DNA from: Flavobacteriaceae bacterium UBA3078
GTDB lineage: Bacteria; Bacteroidota; Bacteroidia; Flavobacteriales; Flavobacteriaceae
DNA length: 6,446 nt
Reading direction: 5' to 3'
Assembly: GCA_002366675.1 (NCBI GenBank)
Contig: DFBO01000004.1
Location: forward strand, 1-6,446
Part shown: positions 1-6,043 of the stretch, one piece after another
How positions within the stretch are numbered: position 1 is the first letter of the stretch
Layout of the letters: each line of letters opens with the position of its first letter
Position numbers and translations under genes: made by a program
Notes under the pieces: generated by a model
What the model saw: the letters and a program-made list of their open reading frames with translations, nothing else
Databases searched by the model: none
Told to the model about the DNA's origin: nothing

Positions 1-252
1 GTGTACCAAAGGATTGATTCTGCCCATGCGAATATCTTTGTTCTCTCTCAGGTAATAAGCTGTGTCAAAATCAGGGGAAGGATTTTTACCTTGATGCCAG
101 CCGGTTTTGATGTAATGCATGATGGGGTTAAGATTTTGGTTTTTGACTTCAGGGTATGCGTGCAAATAGTAATCTACATCGAACAAACCGCTCTTGCGGA
201 TGATAAGAAATTCTTTTAGGTTTTTAAATTTTTTGTAAATGTTGATTTTCAT
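1..252 (-). CDS. Probable glycosyltransferase, N-terminal repeat module only (3' end beyond left edge)
   Basis: Reading the minus strand from an ATG at 252-250 gives 84 codons with no stop before the window edge, so the C-terminal part is missing. After a basic N-terminus come two copies of a repeat of about 38 residues with the pattern FD..YYL...P(D/E)V......P(L/I).H(Y/F)...G...G(R/K)(N/D)P. Copy 1 starts at FDVDYYL (residues 24-30) and copy 2 at FDTAYYL (residues 62-68); the window ends within copy 2 at INPLVH. Residues 22-84 align without gaps to residues 15-77 of the 537-residue glycosyltransferase encoded at 2649-4262, with 32 of 63 identical by hand count. In that protein the module precedes a GT-B domain, so a glycosyltransferase is inferred here too, but the catalytic part is not visible. 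There is no clear Shine-Dalgarno upstream. The start is supported by its matching position before the SGLFD segment in both proteins. The open plus-strand frame over the same bases is an antisense shadow. Confidence 0.82.
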   Translation of the reverse strand, partial: MKINIYKKFKNLKEFLIIRKSGLFDVDYYLHAYPEVKNQNLNPIMHYIKTGWHQGKNPSPDFDTAYYLRENKDIRMGRINPLVH

Positions 253-312
253 AAACGAGTTTATAAACAAGAGGTTAAATAACTTGAAAGGATGTTAAGC
301 GGAGATTTCTCT

Positions 313-662
313 TTACATTATAGGACAGGCGTTTATTGTATAGCAGCTTACCTTTTCGCTAACAGCTACGTTGTATCTATATGTTGCATCCAAGAACCAA
401 AAAATGGGGTCTAACATATCTATTCTATAAAATACCTCTTGGTAAAGTGTCCCTGATCTGGAGTTTCCTAACAATCTCCGTTGTTTTTCTGGGAGATCAT
501 TGATATTGCTGATTAGATAAGGTTGCAAATGTTGACTATTTTTTTGAACATTTTCTGCTTCTTTGATTCGCCGCTCTTTTGAACTGGTCTGGTTATAATT
601 ATAGGTGAAACTTCAGTTTTTCGCGAATCGATAATAAGGATAAAATCTGTCCAGTCGTTTTT
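313..662 (-). pseudogene. Degraded gene remnant of unknown function
   Basis: The 419 bases between the left partial gene and the GT2 gene ending at 672 hold no intact gene. Two overlapping minus-strand frames look partly coding. The first (662-513) opens right after a stop, reads N-D-W-T-D-F-I-L-I-I-D-S-R near its start and ends at a TAA at 515-513. The second is open from 612 (after a TGA at 615-613) to a TAA at 315-313; it gives 99 residues, including KERRIKEAENVQK, NDLPEKQRRLLGNSRSG and IDMLDPIFWFLDATYRY. The second frame has no ATG near its start, and its TTG at 528 has no Shine-Dalgarno. Together they suggest a frameshifted or internally deleted gene that kept its C-terminal part. I do not recognise the family. 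Its place between glycosyltransferase genes hints at a former polysaccharide gene, but a chance open frame in AT-rich DNA remains possible. Confidence 0.4.
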
Positions 663-671
663 TTAGTAGAG

Positions 672-1706
672 TTAACTATAATATAATACATCTAAATTCC
701 AAACATATCCAATAATTGAAGCGACTGTTTTAGCATCATTTAAAAGGATTAAGTCAAAAAAACTATTAAATTCTCTTAGAAAGTTGATCCATGATAAAGC
801 GAACTTATATCTTGCATCAAAAACACAACTTTTACCATTTTTATATTCGCTTTTTATGTCATTACTTGAGAAATTATCTGGATTAAAGATAGCCATGTGT
901 TTTAGGATGTTCTTTTGATTGGTTTTTTTACGTTCTAGCAACAATGTGTTTATTAATGCAATATCCTCTTTAATTAACTTCTTTCTGTTAAATTCTTTAT
1001 CATAATACTTTCTACGAACGATGTTTGTTTTTCGAAGCTGATTACTTTTATCTAAATTTGTGACAGAATTTGTATGAATTCGATGATAATAGAGAGGTTT
1101 TTGAATATAATAAAATTCTCCTGCTTGTGCGATTTTCAATGCAAGGTCCCAATCTTGGACGCCATTTAATAATTCATTAAAACCCCCGACGTGTTTTATG
1201 GTTGTTTTTTTTATCACCTTAAGATGAGAAGCTACCATTCCTTCTAATAAATCGGATTTTATATTGCCACTTGGTGATATATTTGGGTATCCGCCATAAG
1301 TTGCCTTTCTAAGGATGTTATTATTTTTATCTATATCATAACGGTCAGAAAAAAAATAGTCCATTTTTGGATACTTATTAATATTAGTCACAATAATGTC
1401 AATGGCACTTGGATCTATGAAGTCATCACAGTCCACAAAAGCCACATATTCTCCATCGGAAATTTTTACTCCATGATTGAGAACGTGTGATATACCAAAA
1501 TTTTTCTGATTCTCCACAATCTTTATATTCTCTTTTTTAACTTCTAAATTTTTTAAGTATATGCTAATCCTTTTATCAGATGAATAGTCATTGATGCAAA
1601 CTAATTCAATATTAGGATTTATATAATTCAAAATTGATCTTATGCACTGATCTAGATATTCAAAATGATTATAAATTGGAATTAAGAAAGATATTATATA
1701 TGTCAT
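672..1706 (-). CDS. Family 2 (GT-A) glycosyltransferase, 344 aa
   Basis: The protein opens directly with the GT2 beta strand and nucleotide-binding loop, ISFLIPIYNHFEYL at residues 5-18. Other GT-A features follow in the expected order: CINDYSSD (37-44) with the uridine/nucleotide-binding aspartate, NFGISHVLNHGV (69-80), the metal-binding DxD motif as VDCDD (91-95), and QDWDLALKIA (184-193), which carries the likely catalytic-base aspartate. YHRIHTNSVT (207-216) is the usual C-terminal basic/His segment of this group. Residues from about 230 to the end are Lys/Asn-rich and match nothing I know. By family knowledge it transfers one sugar from a nucleotide-sugar to a growing glycan at the cytoplasmic face; donor and linkage cannot be told. 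There is no membrane segment. The ATG at 1706-1704 sits 53 bases after the previous gene. It has no visible Shine-Dalgarno, but it puts the conserved first strand exactly at the N-terminus, so I accept it. The gene is very AT-rich. Confidence 0.93.
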   Translation of the reverse strand: MTYIISFLIPIYNHFEYLDQCIRSILNYINPNIELVCINDYSSDKRISIYLKNLEVKKENIKIVENQKNFGISHVLNHGVKISDGEYVAFVDCDDFIDPSAIDIIVTNINKYPKMDYFFSDRYDIDKNNNILRKATYGGYPNISPSGNIKSDLLEGMVASHLKVIKKTTIKHVGGFNELLNGVQDWDLALKIAQAGEFYYIQKPLYYHRIHTNSVTNLDKSNQLRKTNIVRRKYYDKEFNRKKLIKEDIALINTLLLERKKTNQKNILKHMAIFNPDNFSSNDIKSEYKNGKSCVFDARYKFALSWINFLREFNSFFDLILLNDAKTVASIIGYVWNLDVLYYS

Positions 1707-1759
1707 TTTATGTTTTTACGATTTTAATGTTAGTAATTTTCTAAAAAATATCTATGAAA

Positions 1760-2542
1760 TCAATTATAGTACTTTTCATACCAATTTATTGACTCCTGAT
1801 AAAAGTTCGGTTCAAAGTCTTTTACCAAGTCATTAATGATATTTGTTGCTTTCTTCCAATTTTCACCCATCTTGCATATATTATCTTTTGTCATAGATTT
1901 TTGATGCTGCCGATAAATGGCACCTATTACGTTTAAATAAGCAATTCTTGAATTTTTTAAAGCAAGGTTACACCAAAAAACCCAATCTTCTTTGCCATCT
2001 AAAGTTTCGTTGAATGATTCACCTAACAAGCTTTTACTTTTAAATAATGCACAATGAATGGGAATGCTTAATCCTCTTTCCCATTTGTACAAGAAATCAT
2101 GCACATCAAAAACGAAGGCACCTGGACATGATTCGTCCTCATAAAATGAGGATATAGTCTCATCGCAGAGTAGATAATCGGTAATAGAAATTGATATATT
2201 ATTTGCTGTATGAAAATGTTTTAATTGATAGTCAACTTTTTTAGGTATGAGAAGATCATCTGAATCAAGAAATTGTATAAAATCACCCTTACTCATTTTT
2301 AATCCATCATTTCTTGAGGCTGATAATCCTTTGTTGATTTGATGATTATGAATTTTCACATGAGGAAAAATGCTTTGCAATTCGTGTAATCGTGGATTCC
2401 AACCTGGCTCATTACTACAATCATTTATAATAATAATTTCTTTTGGGCCGGTGTAACTCAATATCGCTGAACTAACCGCATCATAAAGCCAACGAGTTTG
2501 GTTGTAACAAGGTATTATGTATGAAACTATCGGTTTTTTCAT
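1760..2542 (-). CDS. Family 2 (GT-A) glycosyltransferase, 260 aa
   Basis: This is a compact GT-A enzyme. It opens with VSYIIPCYNQTRWLYDAVSS (residues 6-25), followed by IIINDCSN (37-44) with the nucleotide-binding Asp41. The segment INKGLSASRNDGL (69-81) is the typical GT2 loop before the metal site. The DxD motif is LDSDDLLIP (92-100), and KEDWVFW (184-190) carries the catalytic Glu/Asp pair. YRQHQKSMT (210-218) is the C-terminal His-containing motif. The length is normal for a single-domain GT2 protein, with no membrane helices or extra domains. By family it moves one sugar from a nucleotide donor to a lipid-linked acceptor in the cytoplasm; donor and linkage are unknown. It resembles the neighbouring 344-residue GT2 protein in motif order, but the C-terminal parts differ. 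The ATG at 2542-2540 follows AT-rich DNA without a clear Shine-Dalgarno. The gap to the upstream gene's stop is 106 bases, the longest gap between adjacent intact glycosyltransferase genes here. Confidence 0.94.
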   Translation of the reverse strand: MKKPIVSYIIPCYNQTRWLYDAVSSAILSYTGPKEIIIINDCSNEPGWNPRLHELQSIFPHVKIHNHQINKGLSASRNDGLKMSKGDFIQFLDSDDLLIPKKVDYQLKHFHTANNISISITDYLLCDETISSFYEDESCPGAFVFDVHDFLYKWERGLSIPIHCALFKSKSLLGESFNETLDGKEDWVFWCNLALKNSRIAYLNVIGAIYRQHQKSMTKDNICKMGENWKKATNIINDLVKDFEPNFYQESINWYEKYYN

Positions 2543-2578
2543 TTCAATATAATTTGTTTAGATATTTGAATCTCATGC

Positions 2579-2611
2579 AAAAAGCCACATATAGCGGTCT
2601 TACCACTTTTT
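2579..2611 (-). terminator. Weak hairpin with T-run in the gap between GT-B and GT2 genes
   Basis: On the minus strand, 38 bases past the stop of the 537-residue glycosyltransferase, AAAAAG (2611-2606) can pair with CTTTTT (2584-2579). Inside it, CCGC (2597-2594) can pair with GTGG (2588-2585) around a TATAT loop, allowing one G-T pair, with an unpaired 8-base bulge on the 5' side. The T-run ends the structure, as in an intrinsic terminator, but the G+C stem is only 4 base pairs. At most this is a partial terminator or an RNA-processing site within the transcript. The downstream GT2 genes show no obvious promoter of their own, which argues against full termination. Confidence 0.25.
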
Positions 2612-2648
2612 AGGAGTTTTTACAGGAGGTTCATATTTGATATTTGAT

Positions 2649-4262
2649 TTAAATATAGCCATCTATATATATTATTTCAGATAGAAAATGTTGCCATGAA
2701 TGACGATTTGTTATAATTTCTAACAATCTCAACGATCTGTGTACAGCCTCTTCGGGATTATCTCTAATATACAGTAAGGTGTTTCGGTAATCTCCAGAAT
2801 CAGGGTTGCTGGACAATAAAAACCCAGTTTCATCATTGATTAATTCACTTATCCCGCCAACATTTGGTGCAATTATCGGTATACCCCAAGATCCGGCTTC
2901 AATTAAAATATTGGGTAGACCTTCCCATCTTGACGTAAATATAAATGCTGCAAACTTGTTATTGAGAAAAACCTCATCTGGCGAACGAAAAGTTCCTCTA
3001 AAATGCAAATTATCATAATTCGGTAAATATTCATTTTGGTCAACAACAGATTGGCCATACATGGAAAAATCTGCAAATCTGCATTTTTGAACTATCTCAA
3101 GAAAAAGCTCCCATCTCTTTTCTCTATCAATCCGACCAGCCCAAACGCAATTAAGTTTTTCAGATTGTTGTATATCATTTTTGTAGGATTCTAACCTATT
3201 TAAGGCGATTGATAAGGTTTTATCGTTAAAGGCACGAGAAGGGTTATAAATGCATTTGAATTTATCGATTGACGAATTTAATTTGTATTCATGGACTGCG
3301 TCTTCAATGAATCGACGGTTGTCTGTAAGCAAACCAGATATGTGGGAGATAGCGTTTTGTAAATAATATTCGGCATAACCAACTTTCCCCCCTTTATCAT
3401 CAAATTGAAGCGCGAAAATTGATGCAAACAGGTGGGAATACTTTCGGAGGGATTCTCCTTTTTCCATGAATAATTCCCAAAGTAATGTGGAGTTTATGTT
3501 GTGCACGACCTTTGGCCGTAGAGTTATGATTATGTCATACAACAATATTTTTTTTGTATTGTTTTTAGTTGAAGTAACAAAGTCGTCAAGTGAATATTTA
3601 ATTATTCTTGGATCCATATCGACTTCAATGTCTTTATTTTTTCCATCTGTAAGCAACAGAACGTTGTAATCATCTTTAGAAATAACTGCTTTCGCATAAT
3701 TAATCGCTACTAATTCAGCCCCCCCGGTTGAAAAGAAGGGGAGACAAATTAAATGTGTGATTTTTCCATCTTCATAAATTGATTTTGACAAAACCTCCAT
3801 AAAATTTTTTAGATTTTTTCTCCGCCATATTTCTCTAAATTGATTATAATTATTATTAGTAGTTGGTATATGGTCGTCCTTCACTTCACTTTGTTGTTTT
3901 GTAAAGTATTTTTTGTATTGAATTAATAGATTGATATTTTTATCATTTGCTTTTTCATTTGATTCAAAATATTTTGAGCTCGAGAAATATTCGTTAGGAT
4001 TTCTACCCTCAAAACCGCCGAATAGTATGTAATGAACTAAAGGGTTTATATGTTTTTCAAATACATCAATATTATGTTTTAAGTAATACTCAGTATCAAA
4101 GTATGCTGATGGATCTCTGCCTTCTTTCCATCCACACTTAACAAAATGCCATAAAGGATCGATGTCTGCTTTTCGCACATCTGGGTAAGTCAATAAATAA
4201 TACGTTCTATCAAACAGACCACTAAACAAAATAATTAAATAATAATAAAATTCCTTAATCAT
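2649..4262 (-). CDS. GT-B (family 4) glycosyltransferase with N-terminal FD..YYL repeats, 537 aa
   Basis: This protein has two parts. Residues about 17-120 hold three copies of a 36-38 residue repeat: FDRTYYLLTYPDV (17-29) through EGRDP (47-51), then FDTEYYLKHNIDV (55-67) through EGRNP (85-89), then a worn copy from FSSSKYF (93-99). Such repeats occur at the front of many bacterial polysaccharide glycosyltransferases; their role is not known to me. A GT-B catalytic fold follows. FFSTGGAELVAINYA (176-190) is the acceptor-side glycine-rich loop and VVHNINS (252-258) lies in the first Rossmann domain. WAGRIDREKRW (374-384) starts the donor domain. The GT4 E-x7-E signature is Glu447 and Glu455 in RWEGLPNILIEAGSWGIP, followed by NVGGISELI (467-475). 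The hydrophobic stretch at residues 5-17 is too short for a firm membrane helix. Its ATG overlaps the upstream gene's TGA (ATGA), and AAGGA lies 8 bases upstream, so translation is probably coupled. Sugar specificity is unknown. Confidence 0.94.
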   Translation of the reverse strand: MIKEFYYYLIILFSGLFDRTYYLLTYPDVRKADIDPLWHFVKCGWKEGRDPSAYFDTEYYLKHNIDVFEKHINPLVHYILFGGFEGRNPNEYFSSSKYFESNEKANDKNINLLIQYKKYFTKQQSEVKDDHIPTTNNNYNQFREIWRRKNLKNFMEVLSKSIYEDGKITHLICLPFFSTGGAELVAINYAKAVISKDDYNVLLLTDGKNKDIEVDMDPRIIKYSLDDFVTSTKNNTKKILLYDIIITLRPKVVHNINSTLLWELFMEKGESLRKYSHLFASIFALQFDDKGGKVGYAEYYLQNAISHISGLLTDNRRFIEDAVHEYKLNSSIDKFKCIYNPSRAFNDKTLSIALNRLESYKNDIQQSEKLNCVWAGRIDREKRWELFLEIVQKCRFADFSMYGQSVVDQNEYLPNYDNLHFRGTFRSPDEVFLNNKFAAFIFTSRWEGLPNILIEAGSWGIPIIAPNVGGISELINDETGFLLSSNPDSGDYRNTLLYIRDNPEEAVHRSLRLLEIITNRHSWQHFLSEIIYIDGYI

Positions 4263-5599
4263 GACCTATTTCCTTTGAAAAACCCAGCAATTTTTCTTAG
4301 TGGTCTTGTAATATTCCAGCTTTTACTGAGGGCATAATATAAAATCTCAGTTTTGTGAATTTCAACTTCCTTTTGTAATTCCTGGATAAGTTGTTTTTGA
4401 GTCTTGACCTCAATTTTTAAACTTTGGTTATCTTGCTTCTGATATTCTATTTCCTTTTGTAATTCTTGTTCTTTTTTGTCACAATATTCGTAATATTCTC
4501 CCATTTGCTCTGTTATGCATCTAACCAAATGTTGCAATTCAGAATTAGGGTTCTCTTTGGTAACCCCTGTTTTTATAATTTGGTTGTAAGTTTTTGTCCA
4601 AATATCTGAATTCTCAGACATTAAGTAATTATCTTTGACAGTTCTTTGTGCATTAATCGCTATTTGGTATCCTAAATCGGGATTATTAATGAGTAATTGG
4701 ATTTTTTTAGACCATTCTTGAAGAGATTCAGCTAATAAGGCGTTTTCTCCGTCAACAATGATTTGCTCGTAAGGAAAGATCCTACTGTATATTCCTGGAA
4801 TACCCAACGAACTATACTCGAAGAATTTTATGGCACTTTTGCACTGATTGAATTTATTGTTGATAAGAGGTGCAATTAATAAATCCACATTTGTCTGTTG
4901 AAAATCTTTAGCAAATTCATTATATTGATAAGTTTTAACAGATTCCCAAACTGTATCTTTGTAAGCCAGAATAGAATCAGGTGGTTTTACACCATAGAAA
5001 TAATACCTGATTTTTTCGGAGTATTTATCTTTAATTTCACAAAGCGTTGGCGCGATAAATTCAAGATCGGGTTTATGTGAATCACCGCCCATATAACCTA
5101 TCGTTAGAGGTTTTTCAGCTAATGGTTCTTTGGGAGGAAGTAATTGCCAAATTTGATCGTCTAAAAAATTAGGCAGTATAAATATGTTTGGGTTAACATC
5201 TTCCAGTTCTCTTTTGAATGATTCACTTGTTACCGTCAAAAAATCTGCATCAAATGCTGCCTGGAGCATAGGTATCAGCGCTCTCGAATAAATAGATGAT
5301 TTTCGATCCGGGTGGTTTTCGGGCAGAATAAAGAGATTGTCATCTAAGTCGTATACCAGCGGCTTTTTTAATTCTCTGGAAATTTTGTAGATATCGTTGT
5401 AAAAGTTGAAATCAGCAGGGAAGTCTCTTTGGATAACAACTAAATTTGCTTGTTTAATATAATTATATACGTCCTCATTGTTTTCGGCGCTTCTGAAGAT
5501 TTTATTTTTTGTAAATGAAATTGGACCAATTATTCTTAAGTACTCTAAGGCGGTTGTAAGTTTTTGATGAGTGAAGAAAGCAATTTTTATTGGATTCAC
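4259..5599 (-). CDS. GT-B type glycosyltransferase with C-terminal coiled coil, 446 aa
   Basis: The N-terminal half has LVVIQRDFP (53-61) and VYDLDDNLFILPENHPDR (82-99). The latter wording recurs in a group of GT-B glycosyltransferases from rhamnose-type polysaccharide clusters. ADFLTVTSE (118-126) and IFILPNFLDDQIW (139-151) end the first domain. The donor domain starts at LTIGYMGGDSHKPDLE (165-180), and CKSAIKFFEYSSLGIPGI (253-270) carries Glu261 in the place of the first GT4 donor-binding glutamate. Residues about 353-420 form a Lys/Glu/Gln-rich coiled coil with two near-identical QELQKE(I/V)E segments 28 residues apart. The protein ends in LSKSWNITRPLRKIAGFF (424-441), a basic and aromatic tail of a kind often seen after coiled coils in such enzymes; membrane or partner contact is my inference. 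The start is GTG, supported by AAGGA 7 bases upstream; no in-frame ATG lies just before it. The sugar donor is unknown. It is coupled to the next gene by ATGA. Confidence 0.91.
   Translation of the reverse strand: MNPIKIAFFTHQKLTTALEYLRIIGPISFTKNKIFRSAENNEDVYNYIKQANLVVIQRDFPADFNFYNDIYKISRELKKPLVYDLDDNLFILPENHPDRKSSIYSRALIPMLQAAFDADFLTVTSESFKRELEDVNPNIFILPNFLDDQIWQLLPPKEPLAEKPLTIGYMGGDSHKPDLEFIAPTLCEIKDKYSEKIRYYFYGVKPPDSILAYKDTVWESVKTYQYNEFAKDFQQTNVDLLIAPLINNKFNQCKSAIKFFEYSSLGIPGIYSRIFPYEQIIVDGENALLAESLQEWSKKIQLLINNPDLGYQIAINAQRTVKDNYLMSENSDIWTKTYNQIIKTGVTKENPNSELQHLVRCITEQMGEYYEYCDKKEQELQKEIEYQKQDNQSLKIEVKTQKQLIQELQKEVEIHKTEILYYALSKSWNITRPLRKIAGFFKGNRS
4271..4275 (-). promoter_or_regulatory. 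Shine-Dalgarno for the 537-aa glycosyltransferase, inside the upstream gene
   Basis: AAGGA on the minus strand ends 8 bases before the ATG at 4262-4260. It lies within the last codons (Lys-Gly-Asn) of the upstream 446-residue gene. With the ATGA stop/start overlap it fixes the start choice and implies translational coupling. Confidence 0.75.
4367..4465 (-). repeat. Short direct repeat in the coiled-coil region, 84 bp period
   Basis: The 15-base string TTCCTTTTGTAATTC (plus strand) occurs at 4367-4381 and again at 4451-4465, offset by 84 bases. This is 28 codons, or four heptads. In the protein it gives QELQKEIE (378-385) and QELQKEVE (406-413). An internal duplication of coiled-coil sequence is the simplest reading, with the intervening residues since diverged. 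Confidence 0.7.
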
Positions 5600-5606
5600 T
5601 TTTTCG

Positions 5607-5611
5607 TCCTT
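5607..5611 (-). promoter_or_regulatory. Shine-Dalgarno deciding a GTG start
   Basis: AAGGA on the minus strand lies 7 bases upstream of the GTG at 5599-5597. It supports GTG as the true initiation codon of the 446-residue glycosyltransferase. Confidence 0.75.
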
Positions 5612-5696
5612 ATCATTAATACAGTATTTTTTGAAGCGTTTGTTATAGAAGGCAATATCTGTTTGCGTGTAAATTTCCTCTTAGTTATAATCTTAA

Positions 5697-5712
5697 CTTA
5701 GATATCTCTAAG
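5697..5712 (-). repeat. Perfect 6-bp inverted repeat over the stop of the remnant
   Basis: On the minus strand CTTAGA (5712-5707), loop GATA, then TCTAAG (5702-5697) can form a hairpin. It covers the TAA that ends the coiled-coil tail remnant. A further CTAAG on the same strand at 5684-5680 could pair with the first arm instead. No T-run follows, so it is not a typical terminator. It could be chance in AT-rich DNA. Confidence 0.35.
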
Positions 5713-6017
5713 CAAATTAAATATTGTCCTAAAAGGGTTTGAAATCAACCAGCTCTTACTATCTGAATAAAATCTTACCTCATCTTCATGCTTTTCTATT
5801 TTTTAATCATTTTCCCATATTGGTTTGGATAATTGAGAGATTTTTTCTCCTGAGCATAAACCCTAAGATTGCTTTCGATGTTAGAAAACAAGCTTTGTTT
5901 TAGCGAATCATCTTCAATGCGGTCTTTACTTTTTTCAGGTGACTCATTAATTAGTGGTCAGCGAAAGAATATATCGTAACTAAAGCCAACCAATCCTTTA
6001 TAATAATTATTTTCCAT
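5698..6017 (-). pseudogene. Broken gene remnant ending in a coiled-coil glycosyltransferase-type tail
   Basis: The 444 bases between rmlD and the 446-residue glycosyltransferase contain no intact gene, but the minus strand holds a damaged one. From an ATG at 6017-6015 one frame reads 19 codons (containing GLVGFSYDIFF), meets a TGA at 5960-5958, then stays open for 53 codons (PLINESPEKS to YGKMIKK) to a TAG at 5798-5796. Just before this TAG is a run of six A. Adding one base there joins it to the next frame, which reads IEKHEDEVRFYS, then SDSKSWLISNPFRTI, and stops at TAA 5700-5698. That end matches the style of the LSKSWNITRPLRKI tail of the adjacent gene, and the part before it is hydrophilic and helical-looking. 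I infer the C-terminal remnant of a glycosyltransferase or methyltransferase with a coiled-coil tail, inactivated by an in-frame stop and a one-base frameshift. A sequencing error in the A-run could account for the frameshift alone. From 5600 to 5697 I see only the Shine-Dalgarno of the next gene and AT-rich DNA. Confidence 0.55.
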
Positions 6018-6043
6018 CGGTTCTCTTGCAATATTACCGGATG

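Noticed and set aside
1..219. Open plus-strand frame at the left edge
   Set aside because: The minus strand of the same bases encodes a clear FD..YYL repeat protein matching another gene in the window; the plus-strand translation resembles nothing and is a shadow.
259..268. Ten-base palindrome GTTTATAAAC just upstream of the left partial gene
   Set aside because: A single short AT-rich palindrome is expected by chance; there is no second copy or nearby promoter to support an operator.
2624..2629. AGGAGG on the plus strand in the intergenic gap
   Set aside because: No plus-strand start codon with a meaningful reading frame follows it.
2806..3669. Plus-strand open frames within the 537-residue gene (2806-3018 and 3466-3669)
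   Set aside because: Both lie antisense to conserved GT-B sequence and lack family features.
4898..5080. Plus-strand open frame within the 446-residue gene
   Set aside because: It is antisense to a well-supported glycosyltransferase and shows no recognisable protein features.
5596..5616. Six-codon ATG frame (MIRTKK) overlapping the GTG start, as a possible leader peptide
   Set aside because: It uses bases of the Shine-Dalgarno itself, has no ribosome site of its own and is too short to distinguish from chance.
5600..5700. Possible sigma-70 promoter before the GTG start (TTTACA, then TATAAC)
   Set aside because: The spacing between the two boxes is 20 bases, too long for a credible promoter, and AT-rich DNA gives many such matches.
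6015..6043. Inverted repeat just after the rmlD stop (CATCCGGT with ACCGATG)
   Set aside because: The stem has a bulge and a 14-base loop, and A-rich rather than T-rich sequence follows, so it does not look like a terminator.
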